Positions 1 through 10,058 of a stretch of 64,000 nucleotides of DNA are shown in pieces; the first letter of the stretch is position 1; each line of letters begins with the position of its first letter. Origin of the DNA: Sclerurus mexicanus (lineage: Eukaryota; Chordata; Aves; Passeriformes; Furnariidae); the NCBI GenBank assembly GCA_013396755.1, contig VWZF01001875.1:620001-684000 (forward strand), in the 5' to 3' direction. The notes beneath the pieces were generated by a model, which did no database searches, was not told the origin of the DNA, and worked only from the letters and a program-made list of their open reading frames with translations. A program made the position numbers and the translations under genes.

Positions 1-118
1 CTTCTAATGTGTAAGGCTACTTCATGGTAGTGGTCACTTTTTTTTTTCTGAATATAGCTATTCCCATGTCTTATTTAATTCACCTTTGAGTAAATCATAC
101 CTTTATCTTATTGAGAGC

Positions 119-178
119 TTTTTTTGTTTGGGTTTTTTTTTCGTTGGTTTGGTGGTTTATGGTTTTGGGGGTTTTTTT
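119..178. repeat. T/G-rich low-complexity tract
   Basis: The plus strand here is almost only T and G, with T runs of 5 to 9 broken by GG or GGG. No coding frame is meaningful here. On the plus strand it ends in TTTTTTTAG, which would serve as a polypyrimidine tract with an acceptor AG, but no convincing exon follows. It is a simple low-complexity repeat. Confidence 0.7.
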
Positions 179-213
179 AGCATATTTGCAAAAGAAAAAC
201 TAAAAAGTCTTAC

Positions 214-312
214 CTCTTCCTCCCAGCTCTCCCTCCTTGAGTACTCATTCAGACAGTTTTGAGTAAGCTTCACTCTGAGCTTCTTGCATGGATGTCTTTG
301 GAATATAGAATA
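214..312 (-). other. Candidate spliced exon (99 nt, open phase 0)
   Basis: Read on the minus strand, a pyrimidine-containing acceptor ending TTCTTTGACAG precedes 99 nt, followed by a strong donor GAAGAG/GTAAGACT. The phase-0 frame has no stop in its 33 codons; the other two frames contain stops. The peptide is basic, then acidic at its end (ends SRRESWEEE), and I do not recognise it. It could pair with the minus-strand candidate at 4966-5028, which is also phase 0 and open. It may be a coding exon, a lncRNA exon or a chance match: in 64 kb of AT-rich DNA, chance matches to splice signals are common. Confidence 0.22.
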
Positions 313-1094
313 CTGTCAAAGAATGATAAATATTATGTGAAGCCTAAGTATTTAAAGATGAACATAAACAGGTATTTGGTATTACAGGTTGGATCCATAT
401 TCACATCTCCACTAAATGCTTCCTTGAAAGTGAAATGAGAAATTAAAGGATACAAACATTGCATAATAGTTATCTCTTGCAATAGCAGATTGCTGCTGCA
501 AAACTTCAAAAGATGCTTTTCCACTATTCATACTATTCTTCCCCCTCCTCCCCCACATATACCTCCCTCAAGTACAGAAGACTGAAATCATTAAAATGTT
601 TTTTTTTCCCCATTTATGCTCAGTCTTGCCTTCAGGGTATTTGGACTCAGGTGGAAAACTTTTTATAAGAACCTGCTGGGTGTTTGTTTTCAAAGCAAAT
701 GTTTCCACTATGTTTTAATGTTAAATTTTTGCTAGCTCTTTACACATCATCCTATTAGTTTCTGCTTCAGGGGGTTTGGATTTAAACTGTACTGTAAATC
801 CAAGTTGCTGTTGTACTATCACATTGTTGATGATCTGATAATGGGTATAATGGATTATTCTGTGTGTATATACAAAAAGAGTGGAAATGAGATAAGGGAA
901 TGTGTTGCTTGTAACTACTTTTTCCCCTTTTATGCTGATGTGCCAAATTGATGAAGTGTCAAGCTGTGCACAGATTAAGGTTTTACTAGCTGAGTTGATC
1001 TTTATTAGAAATATATTCTGAACCTTCCTACACATCTTATCAAAAGGATTTGCCTTAAAACCAAAAAATCCAGAAATGAAACTCAAGGAAAATG
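313..1094. other. No gene seen; AT-rich non-coding DNA
   Basis: The open frames at 333-524 and 721-1086 (both minus) have no acceptable composition or recognisable motif. A T run around 600-608 and mild CT-rich stretches near 541-560 are the only structure seen. Confidence 0.6.
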
Positions 1095-1700
1095 ACCTTC
1101 ATAGTCACAGGCAGAGTGTGGAGTGAGAGCAGCCCGAAGGAGAAGGACTTTGGAGTGTTGATGGATGAGAGGCTGGACATGACCCAGCAATGTGCCCTGG
1201 CAGCCTGGAATGGTGTCCTGGGCTGCCTTCAAAGCAGTGTGGGCAGCAAGTTTGGGGGGGTGGGGTGGAGTGGGGAATTCTCCCTCTTTACTCTGCTCTG
1301 GTGAGACCTTGCCTGAGGTCTCCAACACAAGAAGAACATGGACAACTGGGGCAAGTGCAGAGGAAGCCATGAAGATGATCAGTGGGCTGGAGAACCTCCC
1401 CTATGAAGACAGATTTGGAAAGTTGGTGTTATTCAGCCTGGAGAAGAGAAGGCTCTGGGGAAACTATAATACCTTCCAGGGGTGTTATAGGGTGTTATAG
1501 GGGGCTACAAGAGAGCTGGAAAGGGACACTTCACAGGGATGTGAAGTGACAGGACAATGGGGAATGGCTTCAAACTGAAAGAGAATAGGTTTAGATTGCA
1601 TATTAGGAAGCAATTCTTTATTGTAAGGGTGAGGGGGCACTGGAACAGGTTGCTCAGTTAGTCAGAATGGATACTTAGAAGATTTTGAACAATGAAGTGG
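1095..1700 (+). mobile_element. CR1 LINE fragment, 3' portion, plus orientation
   Basis: The DNA follows the conserved 3' part of avian CR1 (end of ORF2 into the 3' UTR). Diagnostic blocks in order are the GAGAAGGACTTTGGAGTGTTG segment near 1140, AGCCTGGAGAAGAGAAGGCTC near 1435, the ACAGGACAATGGGGAATGGCT block near 1550, GGTTTAGATTG near 1590 and the GGCACTGGAACAGGTTGCTCAG block near 1635. Frames are broken, so it is a dead, 5'-truncated copy. It has lost part of the middle (near 1280) and stops before the usual CR1 3' end. A 10-bp unit GGTGTTATAG is duplicated in tandem at 1481-1500. The short ORFs at 1083-1500 on both strands are shadows of this element. CR1 identity is very likely; the exact subfamily cannot be told by eye. 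Confidence 0.92.
1254..1275 (+). other. G-quadruplex-forming motif inside CR1
   Basis: A run of seven Gs, then T, GGGG, TGGAGT and GGGG on the plus strand. Splitting the first run gives four G-tracts of at least three with short loops. It lies at an internally degraded spot of the CR1 copy and may be a local G-expansion. Confidence 0.5.
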
Positions 1701-2675
1701 CCTCTTTCGTTGTATATGTTTGGCTTCCTGAGCAGGTGTTACTTGATGATGTGGTCCAAGTGTTACTGTGAATGCTGAACCCAATTCTCCTGGGCAGTTT
1801 TATTGTCTTCCTTAATCCTCATATATCCACCTCTTTGTGGTTTTTGATTGTGGGGATCCTTAATTCAGAATAACCTGGTAGACACTGTTCCAGTGTCAAT
1901 GTAAACATAGGGTATCTTAGTCTAGAGGAAATGCAGAACTTTTGATGCTAATAGTGCTGTAGCATAAACTGCAAAAGCAGGTAAGAAGCTGATGATCCTG
2001 GAAGCAATTTTCTGAAAGAGACAGAGAAAGAGAAAAGATAGGATATATTTCTCAGTGATTTTACCACAGTAAAGTCCAGAAAAGCAAATATTTTCCTAGC
2101 ACATGTATCTACTTTGTGTATATAAATTGTGTATGTATATAATATACCAAACAAGCTATTTACAATGGAGTAGTGATGGATTTTGTTGCCCACTCTAGTT
2201 CATAGGGAATGCACATCTGTATGTGTGTACCCAAGCAAGGTTTGTCTGATATTTCACTTAATATATGATGTACATTCTTTATGAAGGGGAAGAAATATTT
2301 TAAAGGAAGAGTAAGATTTGCCAGTCTCATGAGCTGATATAACACCTCATGACCCTGAAGCCTGTATTTCATGTTTGATAGGTGCTGTGTTTTCATTGGA
2401 AATACATCAAGTATGCCATCATCTCACTTCCTTCATGACTGCATGTACCAGATATATTTGACAAAATCCCCATTTACTTACATCTAACATATGAAAATGG
2501 AAAATAATACTGCATTGAAGATAGAGACTTTTCTGTTAATTGGACTGCATACTTATTCTCCTATTACAGTATCTTCTCCAGGGTTCTGCCATTAAAATGT
2601 TTACTTTTTGTATGGCCCATGCTGCTCTCAAAATTACTTGATTCACTTAAATATGTGCTCTTGACTGTCCATCAG
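1701..2675. other. No gene seen; AT-rich non-coding DNA
   Basis: Only short spurious open frames (minus 1948-2193 and 2160-2396) are present. A GCAAAAGCAG/GTAAGAAG donor-like site ends at 1980, but the possible acceptors upstream are weak. No recognisable repeat is seen. Confidence 0.55.
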
Positions 2676-2750
2676 CTGCCAAAACTCCCTGGATGTTTGT
2701 CTCACCATGCATCAAATTTCAGAAAAGCTGAGCAGCTCACCAACACAGAG
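2676..2750 (+). other. Candidate spliced exon (75 nt)
   Basis: A very good acceptor (pyrimidine-rich CTCTTGACTGTCCATCAG) precedes 75 nt that end ACACAGAG/GTGAGCTGAG, a good donor. Two forward frames are open across the whole segment (25 codons in phase 0 and 24 codons in the next frame); the third has a stop. I recognise neither peptide. With two open frames the coding signal is ambiguous, so a non-coding exon or chance match is as likely as a coding exon. Confidence 0.2.
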
Positions 2751-2937
2751 GTGAGCTGAGGTGGTGTCAATTTCCTACTGAAAAGGTTGGCAGTAAAGGA
2801 AAATGTCTTCCTTCTAGATTGCTTATTTAAATAAGGGCATGCTCACTCCAATTACATGTCTGAGTTCTCATCAGAGTAAAAGAACGAAATTAGATGTCCT
2901 TTAATGTACATAAGAATCATTTAGGGCCCATCAGTGA

Positions 2938-2980
2938 TCCCACTGAAGCTGAAGAATATTTGCTGTTGACTTCAGTGGGA
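2938..2980. repeat. Inverted repeat, likely relic of an ancient amniote interspersed repeat
   Basis: TCCCACTGAAG (2938-2948) is the exact reverse complement of CTTCAGTGGGA (2970-2980), with 21 nt between them. The phrase GACTTCAGTGGGAG, with a GGGCC-type flank on both sides (GGGCCC at 2924-2929, GGGGCC near 2991), is the core of old palindromic repeats seen across turtles, crocodilians and birds. The inverted repeat is seen directly; the family assignment is from memory. Confidence 0.4.
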
Positions 2981-3000
2981 GTAAGGGAAGGGGGCCTGTG

Positions 3001-4965
3001 TAATTCATAGTGAAATTCTTAATGCAGCCATTTCCTTTCATCTCAGTGCAATTACATTGATCCAGATGTTCAATTGCTGCATGCCTTCCTTTACTAATGA
3101 GCTGCTGACCTCAGCAAAGATTTTTAGTCCATTTTGACTTCAGGAATGCCATTTTATGCAGCCTGTCCCTGGTATCTTATTCTCCTACACGTTCTCTTAA
3201 GTATTAGAGAAATCGGTAACAGTGACCTTTTTGCCCTGTGGTTTTCATCAGCTTAATAGTGTTGAATTTGTAAGGAAACAAGACTGCTACAAATTTAGAA
3301 ATAGAAACAGTATTGTCTGTATTGTTTTCATAAGATGGACTTTCATTCACCATTATGCAATCTCTGACATAGCTAATAGTTATGATAGCCTTAATTTATT
3401 TAGTTATATCTACAGATCCATAATAAGCCATGTCTCAAATGCAGCTTTCTATTTTGACTTAATAATTGTAGTGTTGTGCTATTGGTCTTATTTGGTTTAT
3501 AAGCTGACTCTGCAATAATGTGATGAAATTGCATATAGGGGCTTGCTAATATGCAATTTTCTTCTAAGAACACATGTATTTTAAAGCTATTTTTTCTAAA
3601 GAAAATGACTTCAAACTGTTCTTCAGTTTAATGTGTTATGTGGAAAGGGTTGTTTGGGATCATTGTTCCATTTGTCAGAATATTGACTTAAAGCTAATAT
3701 TAGGATGATTAATGACATATTACTAGTTATCTGTATGAGAGTTGAGTCCTGGTCTTGATAATAGAACTTTTCTCCTTCTGAGATCCTCAATTCTGTAAAA
3801 AAATATCATACTTCCACTAAATGAAGCCTGTGCATAATGAACCTGCTAAATGTGTGCATAAGGACCAACATCTTAAAAGACAAAGGAGTTAAACACAGGC
3901 AAAAGCTGAAGTATTTCTGTCTCTATTTAAAACAAAGATCTGATCAGCTTCATCAAAGACCTTAATAGCAGCACTTTGACAAAAAGCTCTCATTGCACTC
4001 CTTATGGCCTAGAAACTTGTAGTCTTCTATGTTCTTCTTCTAGTGGAACAGATTTAAGTTCTCTTTCTCAAAATATTCTTTCTGGGTAGTTAGTAAGCAT
4101 TTTTGTATTTGTGTTGTGTGGAGATCCAGAAGTTACAGTGAATACAATAAGTTTAGTGTATACATCTATAAAGTAATCATAGTAAGCATTTGCAGTTTTG
4201 ATTAGAAAAATAATGGATGCGGTGATTAAATTTCCAAACATGTAACAAGATGCGCTTGGACAGAAACAAATCAATCTACCTGCTGCAAGATATTCACCAA
4301 ATAATAATGTATCTTTTTCTTCCACTTAATTATGATTAAGTTAATCGTAGTAGTTGAAAATATTGAATAATGCTATAATTTTAATGTTCTGCCTGACCTT
4401 CTACCTTTGCTACACTAGGACAACCACTCAATTTTTAATGAGCACTTTGCAGGAATAACACCTTTGAGATTAACAGCTTGGAGGACAAGTAAAGAGTAGT
4501 GGAGGGTAGATGTGACTGTGTTTGTGTCCCAAATGATGTTAAATTATACAAGAAGAAAGCAAATGCAAATTGCAACCAAATTCAATTAATAGAAATTGGT
4601 TAGTGTCAGATGTTGCACTGGACATTTGGAAGCTGTGATAAATATGGCCCATTATGAACCATATATTAAATATGATTTAGAACAGTAGGGTGCTGCTCTG
4701 CTGGCTGACATTTCTTTTGAGGCACGGCTCTGTATTATGGAATTTCTTTTTCAGGTCTCAATCTTTTAACTTCAGAAAAGCTGGGTTTGAAGGCTGCCTC
4801 TACAAGATGCTCTCAGTTTGAAGGTGTCAGCTCCTTTTTGAGTTGCACAGGTCTTTAAAATTTCTTGTTTCATTTCTGATATGTAGATGGTGGAAGAAGA
4901 GAATCATCAGCATCTGGTACAGAGGGCAATAGATGACTTTGGATTTTAAGAGGAATATAACTCAC
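3001..4965. other. No gene seen; AT-rich DNA with a perfect octamer site
   Basis: No supported gene. Around 4555-4700 there is an uninterrupted, non-repetitive stretch with a perfect POU octamer ATGCAAAT (4563-4570) and an AATTCAATTAAT homeodomain-like core shortly after. This is compatible with a conserved regulatory element but not proof of one. The ORFs listed at 3222-3518 and 4068-4325 are AT-driven and have no recognisable motif. Confidence 0.5.
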
Positions 4966-5028
4966 CTGACCCATCTCTTTCTTACCTGTACTATGAATGC
5001 AAGTAGTGTCGTTCCTCTGTGCGTTCTC
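4966..5028 (-). other. Candidate spliced exon with two tandem donors (63 or 43 nt)
   Basis: On the minus strand, a classic acceptor TTTCTCACATCTCACAG precedes GAGAACGCACAG and the segment runs to CATAGTACAG/GTAAGAAAG (exon end at 4986, 43 nt). Twenty bases further is a second strong donor GGGTCAG/GTGAGTTAT (exon end at 4966, 63 nt). The 63-nt form is an exact multiple of three with an open phase-0 frame of 21 codons containing NDTTCIHSTGKKEMGQ; the 43-nt form would shift the frame. Both donors match the consensus well. I do not recognise the peptide. It could join the minus-strand candidate at 214-312, which is also phase 0. Confidence 0.27.
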
Positions 5029-5446
5029 CTGTGAGATGTGAGAAACAGCAGCAACCATGGGCTGGTTCCTGCCATGCTCTAGGCTTCATGGGAGTCAGGA
5101 CCCCCTTTCTCAGAGGTACAGCAATGATAAATGGTATCTTCATTTTTCCATGGCTATGGAAAAAGACTAAAAAAGACTATGAGCTGCCACAGCACCCTTA
5201 TTTGGTGTTGATACCTGTTTCAAAAAGGCAAATTATTTCCTGAGCTAATAACATTTTGTTCTCCATTTGGTCTCCATTTTAAGTACTTTTCTTGTTGAGG
5301 AATACATTCAGTGCGTGTAGGAGTACGAAATTACACCAAATGGAAGAGAGACCATGAAGTGACTTGATGAGATTGAGGAATCAAGAAGGAGAGCTACAAG
5401 CAAGAGGAGCTGTTTCATATAAGAAGTTTATTGTCGTATATCGGGT

Positions 5447-5811
5447 TGTTATGGGTTTCCTAGTTTAAGAATTCACAGTCGTAAAGTTAAATATCATTGT
5501 TGCGTGCTAGACAAAATGGAGTCTGGTTTTCTCCCTCATGTTGTCCCCGCTCCCTGATTGGTCAGATTTTGCCACGGTGGAGGGGAGCCTTTCCTTATAT
5601 GGTTTTCTCTTCCCTTGTTTACCTTTTATGGTTATGATTGTCTCCCATCTTTCACGGTGGAGGATTTGCAGGCTCCTCCCAAGTTCAATGCCCTTTCTGG
5701 AAAGTTCCAGGCTGCCCTCATATGAGCTGGCACCATTTTAATAAATGGGCCAATCCATCATACCCCTGCCTGGAGTGCGCCACTCCTTCTTACCCTCAAA
5801 GGGTCTTGTCA
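5447..5811 (+). mobile_element. LTR-like segment (possible solo LTR, element A)
   Basis: The segment begins TGTTATGGG and can be ended at GTCTTGTCA, giving TG...CA termini. In LTR order it has an inverted CCAAT box (CTGATTGGTCAG, core 5557-5561), a TATA-like TTATATGG about 40 nt later (near 5595), and a poly(A) signal AATAAA at 5740-5745, leaving about 65 nt of U5. An 11-bp word CACGGTGGAGG occurs twice (5573-5583 and 5653-5663), like a U3 repeat. GC content is above its surroundings. No target-site duplication is evident (CGGGT before, AGTGC after), so the ends are uncertain. No gag/pol remnant is seen beside it. Confidence 0.5.
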
Positions 5812-5825
5812 AGTGCAGGTAGCTC

Positions 5826-6260
5826 AGGGTGCAGCTGCAGGTTGGGCTCTGGGTGGGAGCCCCAGGAAAGATGCCATTTGAAAAAAAGAACTGCCTTTGT
5901 ATAACAAAGGGCACCTGTGGCTCAACCAGGTGAGTGGATCCTCAGGTAGGGCAGGAATTGATGACCCTCAGACTATCAGGGTATAAAAACCCAAGGGTTC
6001 TTCTGTTCAGGGTCTTTCCTTGGAGGCTTGAGCTGTTATTTTGTGATTTAGTTATTGCACCAGGATTAAATTCTGAACATCTGGGGGTCTGCTTTGGAAA
6101 ACCTAGAGTCAAGCTCGTGAGGAAACATGGATTTTGTCTGAGTGCAGGATGTGCAGATGCAAGGGGGCCTCGGTCCCAGCTCAGGTGGTGTGACAGTGAC
6201 TGACAGAGCAGCTCTGGCTTGGTTGGACTGGAAAGGTTCCGTAACATTACGTCAACCCTG
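5826..6260 (+). mobile_element. LTR-like segment, family B copy 1
   Basis: It shares several blocks in the same order with 24225-24555: GTGCAGCTGCAGG, the 21-nt word beginning ATAACAAAGGGCACCTGTGG (5901-5921 here, 24413-24433 there), CCAGGTGAG followed by CTCAGG, GACTA-CAGG and CCCAAGGG. TATAAAA at 5982-5988 sits just before CCCAAGGG and ATTAAA at 6065-6070 follows, which suits an LTR promoter and poly(A) layout. It directly abuts element A. The 3' boundary near 6260 is a guess. The ORFs at 5934-6203 (+) and 5942-6304 (-) are incidental. Confidence 0.5.
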
Positions 6261-8570
6261 CTGTGATTTAACTCTACCTTCTGTACTGCCATAGTGGTTT
6301 TCATTAATCTGGGTAAGACCTTGGGTGTAGTCTATCTCACATATCTCCTGGAGATCAGTTTAATTAGGTTCATATAAAATGCAGTTAAACAGCTGTGGTG
6401 AAGCTTGTTATTACTGCCACATATTAGTGTTTCCAGTCCACCTCATATGGAGAAGTAGCCAACTTTCAGTTGGAGTTATTACATTCCAAATGTTTACTTA
6501 GCATAAAATCCAGCAGTGTGAAGGATTGCTTGGGTGTGACAGATGGCATATTCTGCAATGTGTAAAATCATTTTGTGGGCAGAATTGATTCATTTAAAAA
6601 AAAAAACCTGAAAACATCCTTTTTTATCTCTTAAGTGATTGGCAGATTTTTTTCCCCTCCACCTTTTTCCTGTCCTTCAGAATGTTTATTGCTTTAACAC
6701 AGTTCTGATGTCCTTTCATTTTTGTCTGAAAATACTATTTTATAAGTTCTTGGGGTATTTTCTCCATTGTTGAGGAAAATTCTGTTTGGATTTATTTTAT
6801 TAACTTGTGGACAACCTGAGTAATTTTTTGGGCTGTATATGGCTTTTGCCCCCAGTTAGATATACCAGGCTGGAGAGAATTGGAGCAAACTTTAAAAATA
6901 AATTAAAAATAAGAGCTGTTTGGGGTCTGACTGGTTAATATATCTAGTTAAACTAGCTGGGTGAGCAAGCTATTGCTACCTGTGAAGTAGAAGGACCAAT
7001 TTGCTGTGGAAAGGTATTTCAAGGTGATTTCCTTCTCTAATGGGAAACAGAAAAGTAATTTATTGATTGTGGAACATGGGAAAACTTACTGTGGAAAAGA
7101 GATGGTTTAATGGATTAAACTGTGATTAAACTCAACACATACATTTGGAGCTTTAATTTAACTTTCAAGTTTATATTTTTCTGTTATATCTGAAGGAGAA
7201 ACCATGTGAGATTCAATTATATTTTTCAAAATAAACCAACTAGTCTAAGTAGATAAAGTAAGAGACCAGAACTCATTTTATTAGATGATCACATTTATAG
7301 TAGCATTGCCCTTGAAGGTATTCAGACTTTTGTCTATTTGAAGATGTCTTTTATTTGTTTATGAAATTAGCACTTGTTTTGGCAGAAGCAGGGACTTCTT
7401 TAATGGGTTTTTATTGCTAGTACATAATCCTAGACATTGTCACCTAATATCCTGTCTCACTTGTCTATTTTTGACACTTAGGCCCTCCTGCAAAGATTCG
7501 TATACCACAGTGAGGGCTCTTATGGCAGACCAGCAGGTGGTCTAACCACCACATACCTCCATGAAGTGCAGACCTGTTTGTAGGTCTGCATTTGTCCAGT
7601 TACTGCGTGCCAGGGGCTGCACACATGTACTCGTGAGAGGCACTGAGTATGTTTCAGTGTATTGTTTGTAGCTGCTCAGTTGTTAATCTGTGGGTTGGCA
7701 AATTTCGATAAATAATCATGAGTGTTCAGTGATATTATAGTTCCATTAGACTCCTAAACAGGCATATATATCTGTCAGACCTTATTATAAGGTGCTATTT
7801 TAAGTGTTTAATTTGTGATTAGGAGATATTAATAATAAATAGTATCTCCCAGCAGGGTGCACAGGTCATTAATTACATAAGCCGTGGCTATAGCTTATTC
7901 TCATAAATCACTAACTCCTACAGCTCTTCTTTAAAACATACGTGCAGCATGCTATTTATGAAAGAAATAAGATTTATGAAAGAAATCAGAAGACTTAAAA
8001 CATCTGTTAAACATCGACTAGCCATTTATAAGTGAACATTGAATCCAAAGGAGACTTGCTAAGTCTTTCTTCAATGCTTTGTTCATTATACCATTATGAT
8101 TTCTTGCTTTCTGTAACACAGTTTGCTGAATGCTTGTAGAGAAGTGTTGAATGATTTGACTTGGAGGTGTGGGCCCTATTGCAAGACTTGATATTACAAT
8201 GACTGAGAACTTTTTGGAAAGTTTTACTGTTACTTTGTATTATTTTTGTATACATTCCATAGGCAATGAGTTGAGGTATTTCTAGAATTGAAATGCCTTT
8301 AAGAAGTATATTTTTTTATTCAAGGAAAATATTTTGATTTGAAATAGAGATAAAATACAAACTTGCATTGTTAATGTTCAAAATGGACTGCATGTAACTA
8401 AAAAAAAAAGTTAAAGAAAAACTCCTACCTATTCTAACTACCTAAAGTTACATAAGTAAATACCACCATATTGGAATGATATCCCATTTTTTACTCAAAT
8501 CTGCCTTTTGCTAGCTGGGAGGAATTTCTGAGGGTATTGTGTTTCTCTGAACGTCTTGCTTTGTACCAGT
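6261..8570. other. No gene seen; AT-rich DNA with possible homeodomain-site cluster and a local duplication
   Basis: No supported gene or ORF. At 7830-7930 there is a stretch with several TAAT cores, including ATTAATTA at 7868-7875 beside a non-repetitive GCCGTGGCTATAGC. The 15-mer ATTTATGAAAGAAAT occurs twice, 18 nt apart (7954-7968 and 7972-7986), a small tandem duplication. Confidence 0.5.
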
Positions 8571-8574
8571 TTGT

Positions 8575-9065
8575 GAACTGGTTGAATGGAAGAGGGGGAC
8601 CCTCAATAAGGTTCCAGACAATACCAAGTTGGGCAGGAGTGCTGATGTGTTGAGGAGTAGGAAGGCTTTGCAGAGTTATTTGGACAGGGTGGATCAATAG
8701 GCTGAGGCCAATTGTATGGAGCTCAACAAGGGGAAGAGCCAGATCCTGTTCTTGGATCACAATAACCCCATGTAGCTTCAGGCTGGGGCGGAGTGTCTGG
8801 AAAGTTCTCAGGGGAAAGGACTTGAGGATGCTGTTTGACAGTGGCTGAACATAAGCTAGAGTGTGGCCAGGAAGGCCAGTGTTATCCTGGCTTGTGCCAG
8901 CAGGACAAGGGCAGTGACCATCCCCTGTATAGGGCACTGGGGAGGCCACACCTAGAGTCCTCTGTCCAGTTCTGGGTCCCTTGTGACAAAGTCACTGAGG
9001 TGCTGGAGTGAGTCCAGAGAGGGGCAATGATGCTGGAGGAGAGTCTGGAGCACATATCTGATGAC
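8575..9065 (+). mobile_element. CR1 LINE fragment, end of ORF2 region, plus orientation
   Basis: The DNA follows the CR1 region coding for the C-terminal part of ORF2: ACCCTCAATAAGGTTCC near 8600, the AAGTTGGGCAGGAGTGCTGATG block, ATGGAGCTCAACAAGGGGAAG near 8716, ATAACCCCATGTAGCTTCAGGCTGGG near 8761, GTGGCCAGGAAGGCCAG near 8863, GCACTGGGGAGGCCACACCTAGAGTCCT near 8935 and TGTCCAGTTCTGGGTCCC near 8962. It ends abruptly near 9065, before the usual 3' UTR. Frames are disrupted, so it is a dead 5'- and 3'-truncated copy. The 152-codon minus-strand ORF at 8491-8949 is antisense to this element and not a gene. Confidence 0.93.
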
Positions 9066-10003
9066 TTATACATTTATACATGAGTTATACTGTTATATAT
9101 TTAGATCCTAACCCCCAAATCAGCCAGAATCCATAAATTCATATGAACCAGAACACTATATTTTTGAGACACTCTGCAATAGTGTCAGCCATGTTCAAGA
9201 TGATGCAAAGTTATGCATTAGCACAGTGCAGAACAGAGCTAGTGAAGCAAACACTGTTTCTGCCCTGGAGTCTGCTTCTCTAGCCTGAGTTCAGAGATCC
9301 TGACATGGCATCTTAAAGGATGATTCTGTGTCAGCAAGTGGAAATCCCGCTCAGATTGGAGCCTTTGTTTCAGTGCTCAATTATTTTGAGACTGAACTGA
9401 AGAAAGCAGCTTTCTGCTTAAGAACCCTGAACTGAGACCCTGTTCTGTTTTTGAAGGTACTGCTTATAGATTACTGTAAGTACAAGGTATAAAGTCTAGG
9501 AGTACTGTTCTGAACATTTGGGAAATTCCTCTGCTGGCATATTGCTATCATCTGCATCACCAAATAATCTCATTAGTATATAATGTACCATGTGCATGAA
9601 TGATATTTCAATATCCTGTCTCCTTTAGAGTATAATGTGTACACATCACTGGATTTGTGTATACTTTACTGTGATATACTCATTTCTGAACAGTAGAATT
9701 TGAATGATGTTCCCAGCAGACCCTGCATAAACAGTGAACAGCAGAGTGGCCCTAGGGCAAAGTGCTGAGATATAATATCAATGTGCCTGTGTTCTGACAT
9801 TTAGCAAGTGAGTGATGAGAGGTTTAAAGGCTTTTTGTATTTCCCTGCTGAAAGATTTGAGGAAGGGCAGAGAGAAGAGGGGGGGNNNNNNNNNNNNNNN
9901 NNNNNNNNNNGGGGGGGGGAAGTACAGGTAATACAAGTGTATGCTGCCCTAATCTCTGGAGAGCAGGGGAAACTACTGGTACTGGAGCTCTACTAGGAAA
10001 GAT
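9066..10003. other. No gene seen; contains the sequencing gap
   Basis: Unique AT-rich sequence with no supported gene. The small ORF at 9808-9996 runs through the N gap and is meaningless. A donor-like CTGTAAGTACAAG occurs near 9475, but only a very short exon could precede it. Confidence 0.55.
9886..9910. other. Assembly gap of 25 N inside a G homopolymer
   Basis: Twenty-five Ns are flanked by seven Gs (9879-9885) on the left and nine Gs (9911-9919) on the right. The left flank is purine-rich (GGGCAGAGAGAAGAGGGGGGG). The missing DNA is probably a longer poly-G or G-quadruplex-forming tract; the gap size is likely arbitrary. Confidence 0.95.
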
Positions 10004-10058
10004 TCAGGTTTGTTTGTCAGTCCAAAAGCTTTCCTGAGATTTTAATAAAAAAGGCACT

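Noticed and set aside
5934..6304. ORFs of 89 (+) and 120 (-) codons inside LTR-like element B
   Set aside because: Both strands are open in a GC-richer repeat; no retroviral protein motif is visible in either.
8491..8949. 152-codon minus-strand ORF
   Set aside because: It is antisense to a clear plus-strand CR1 fragment; CR1 DNA is GC-rich and often open on the opposite strand.
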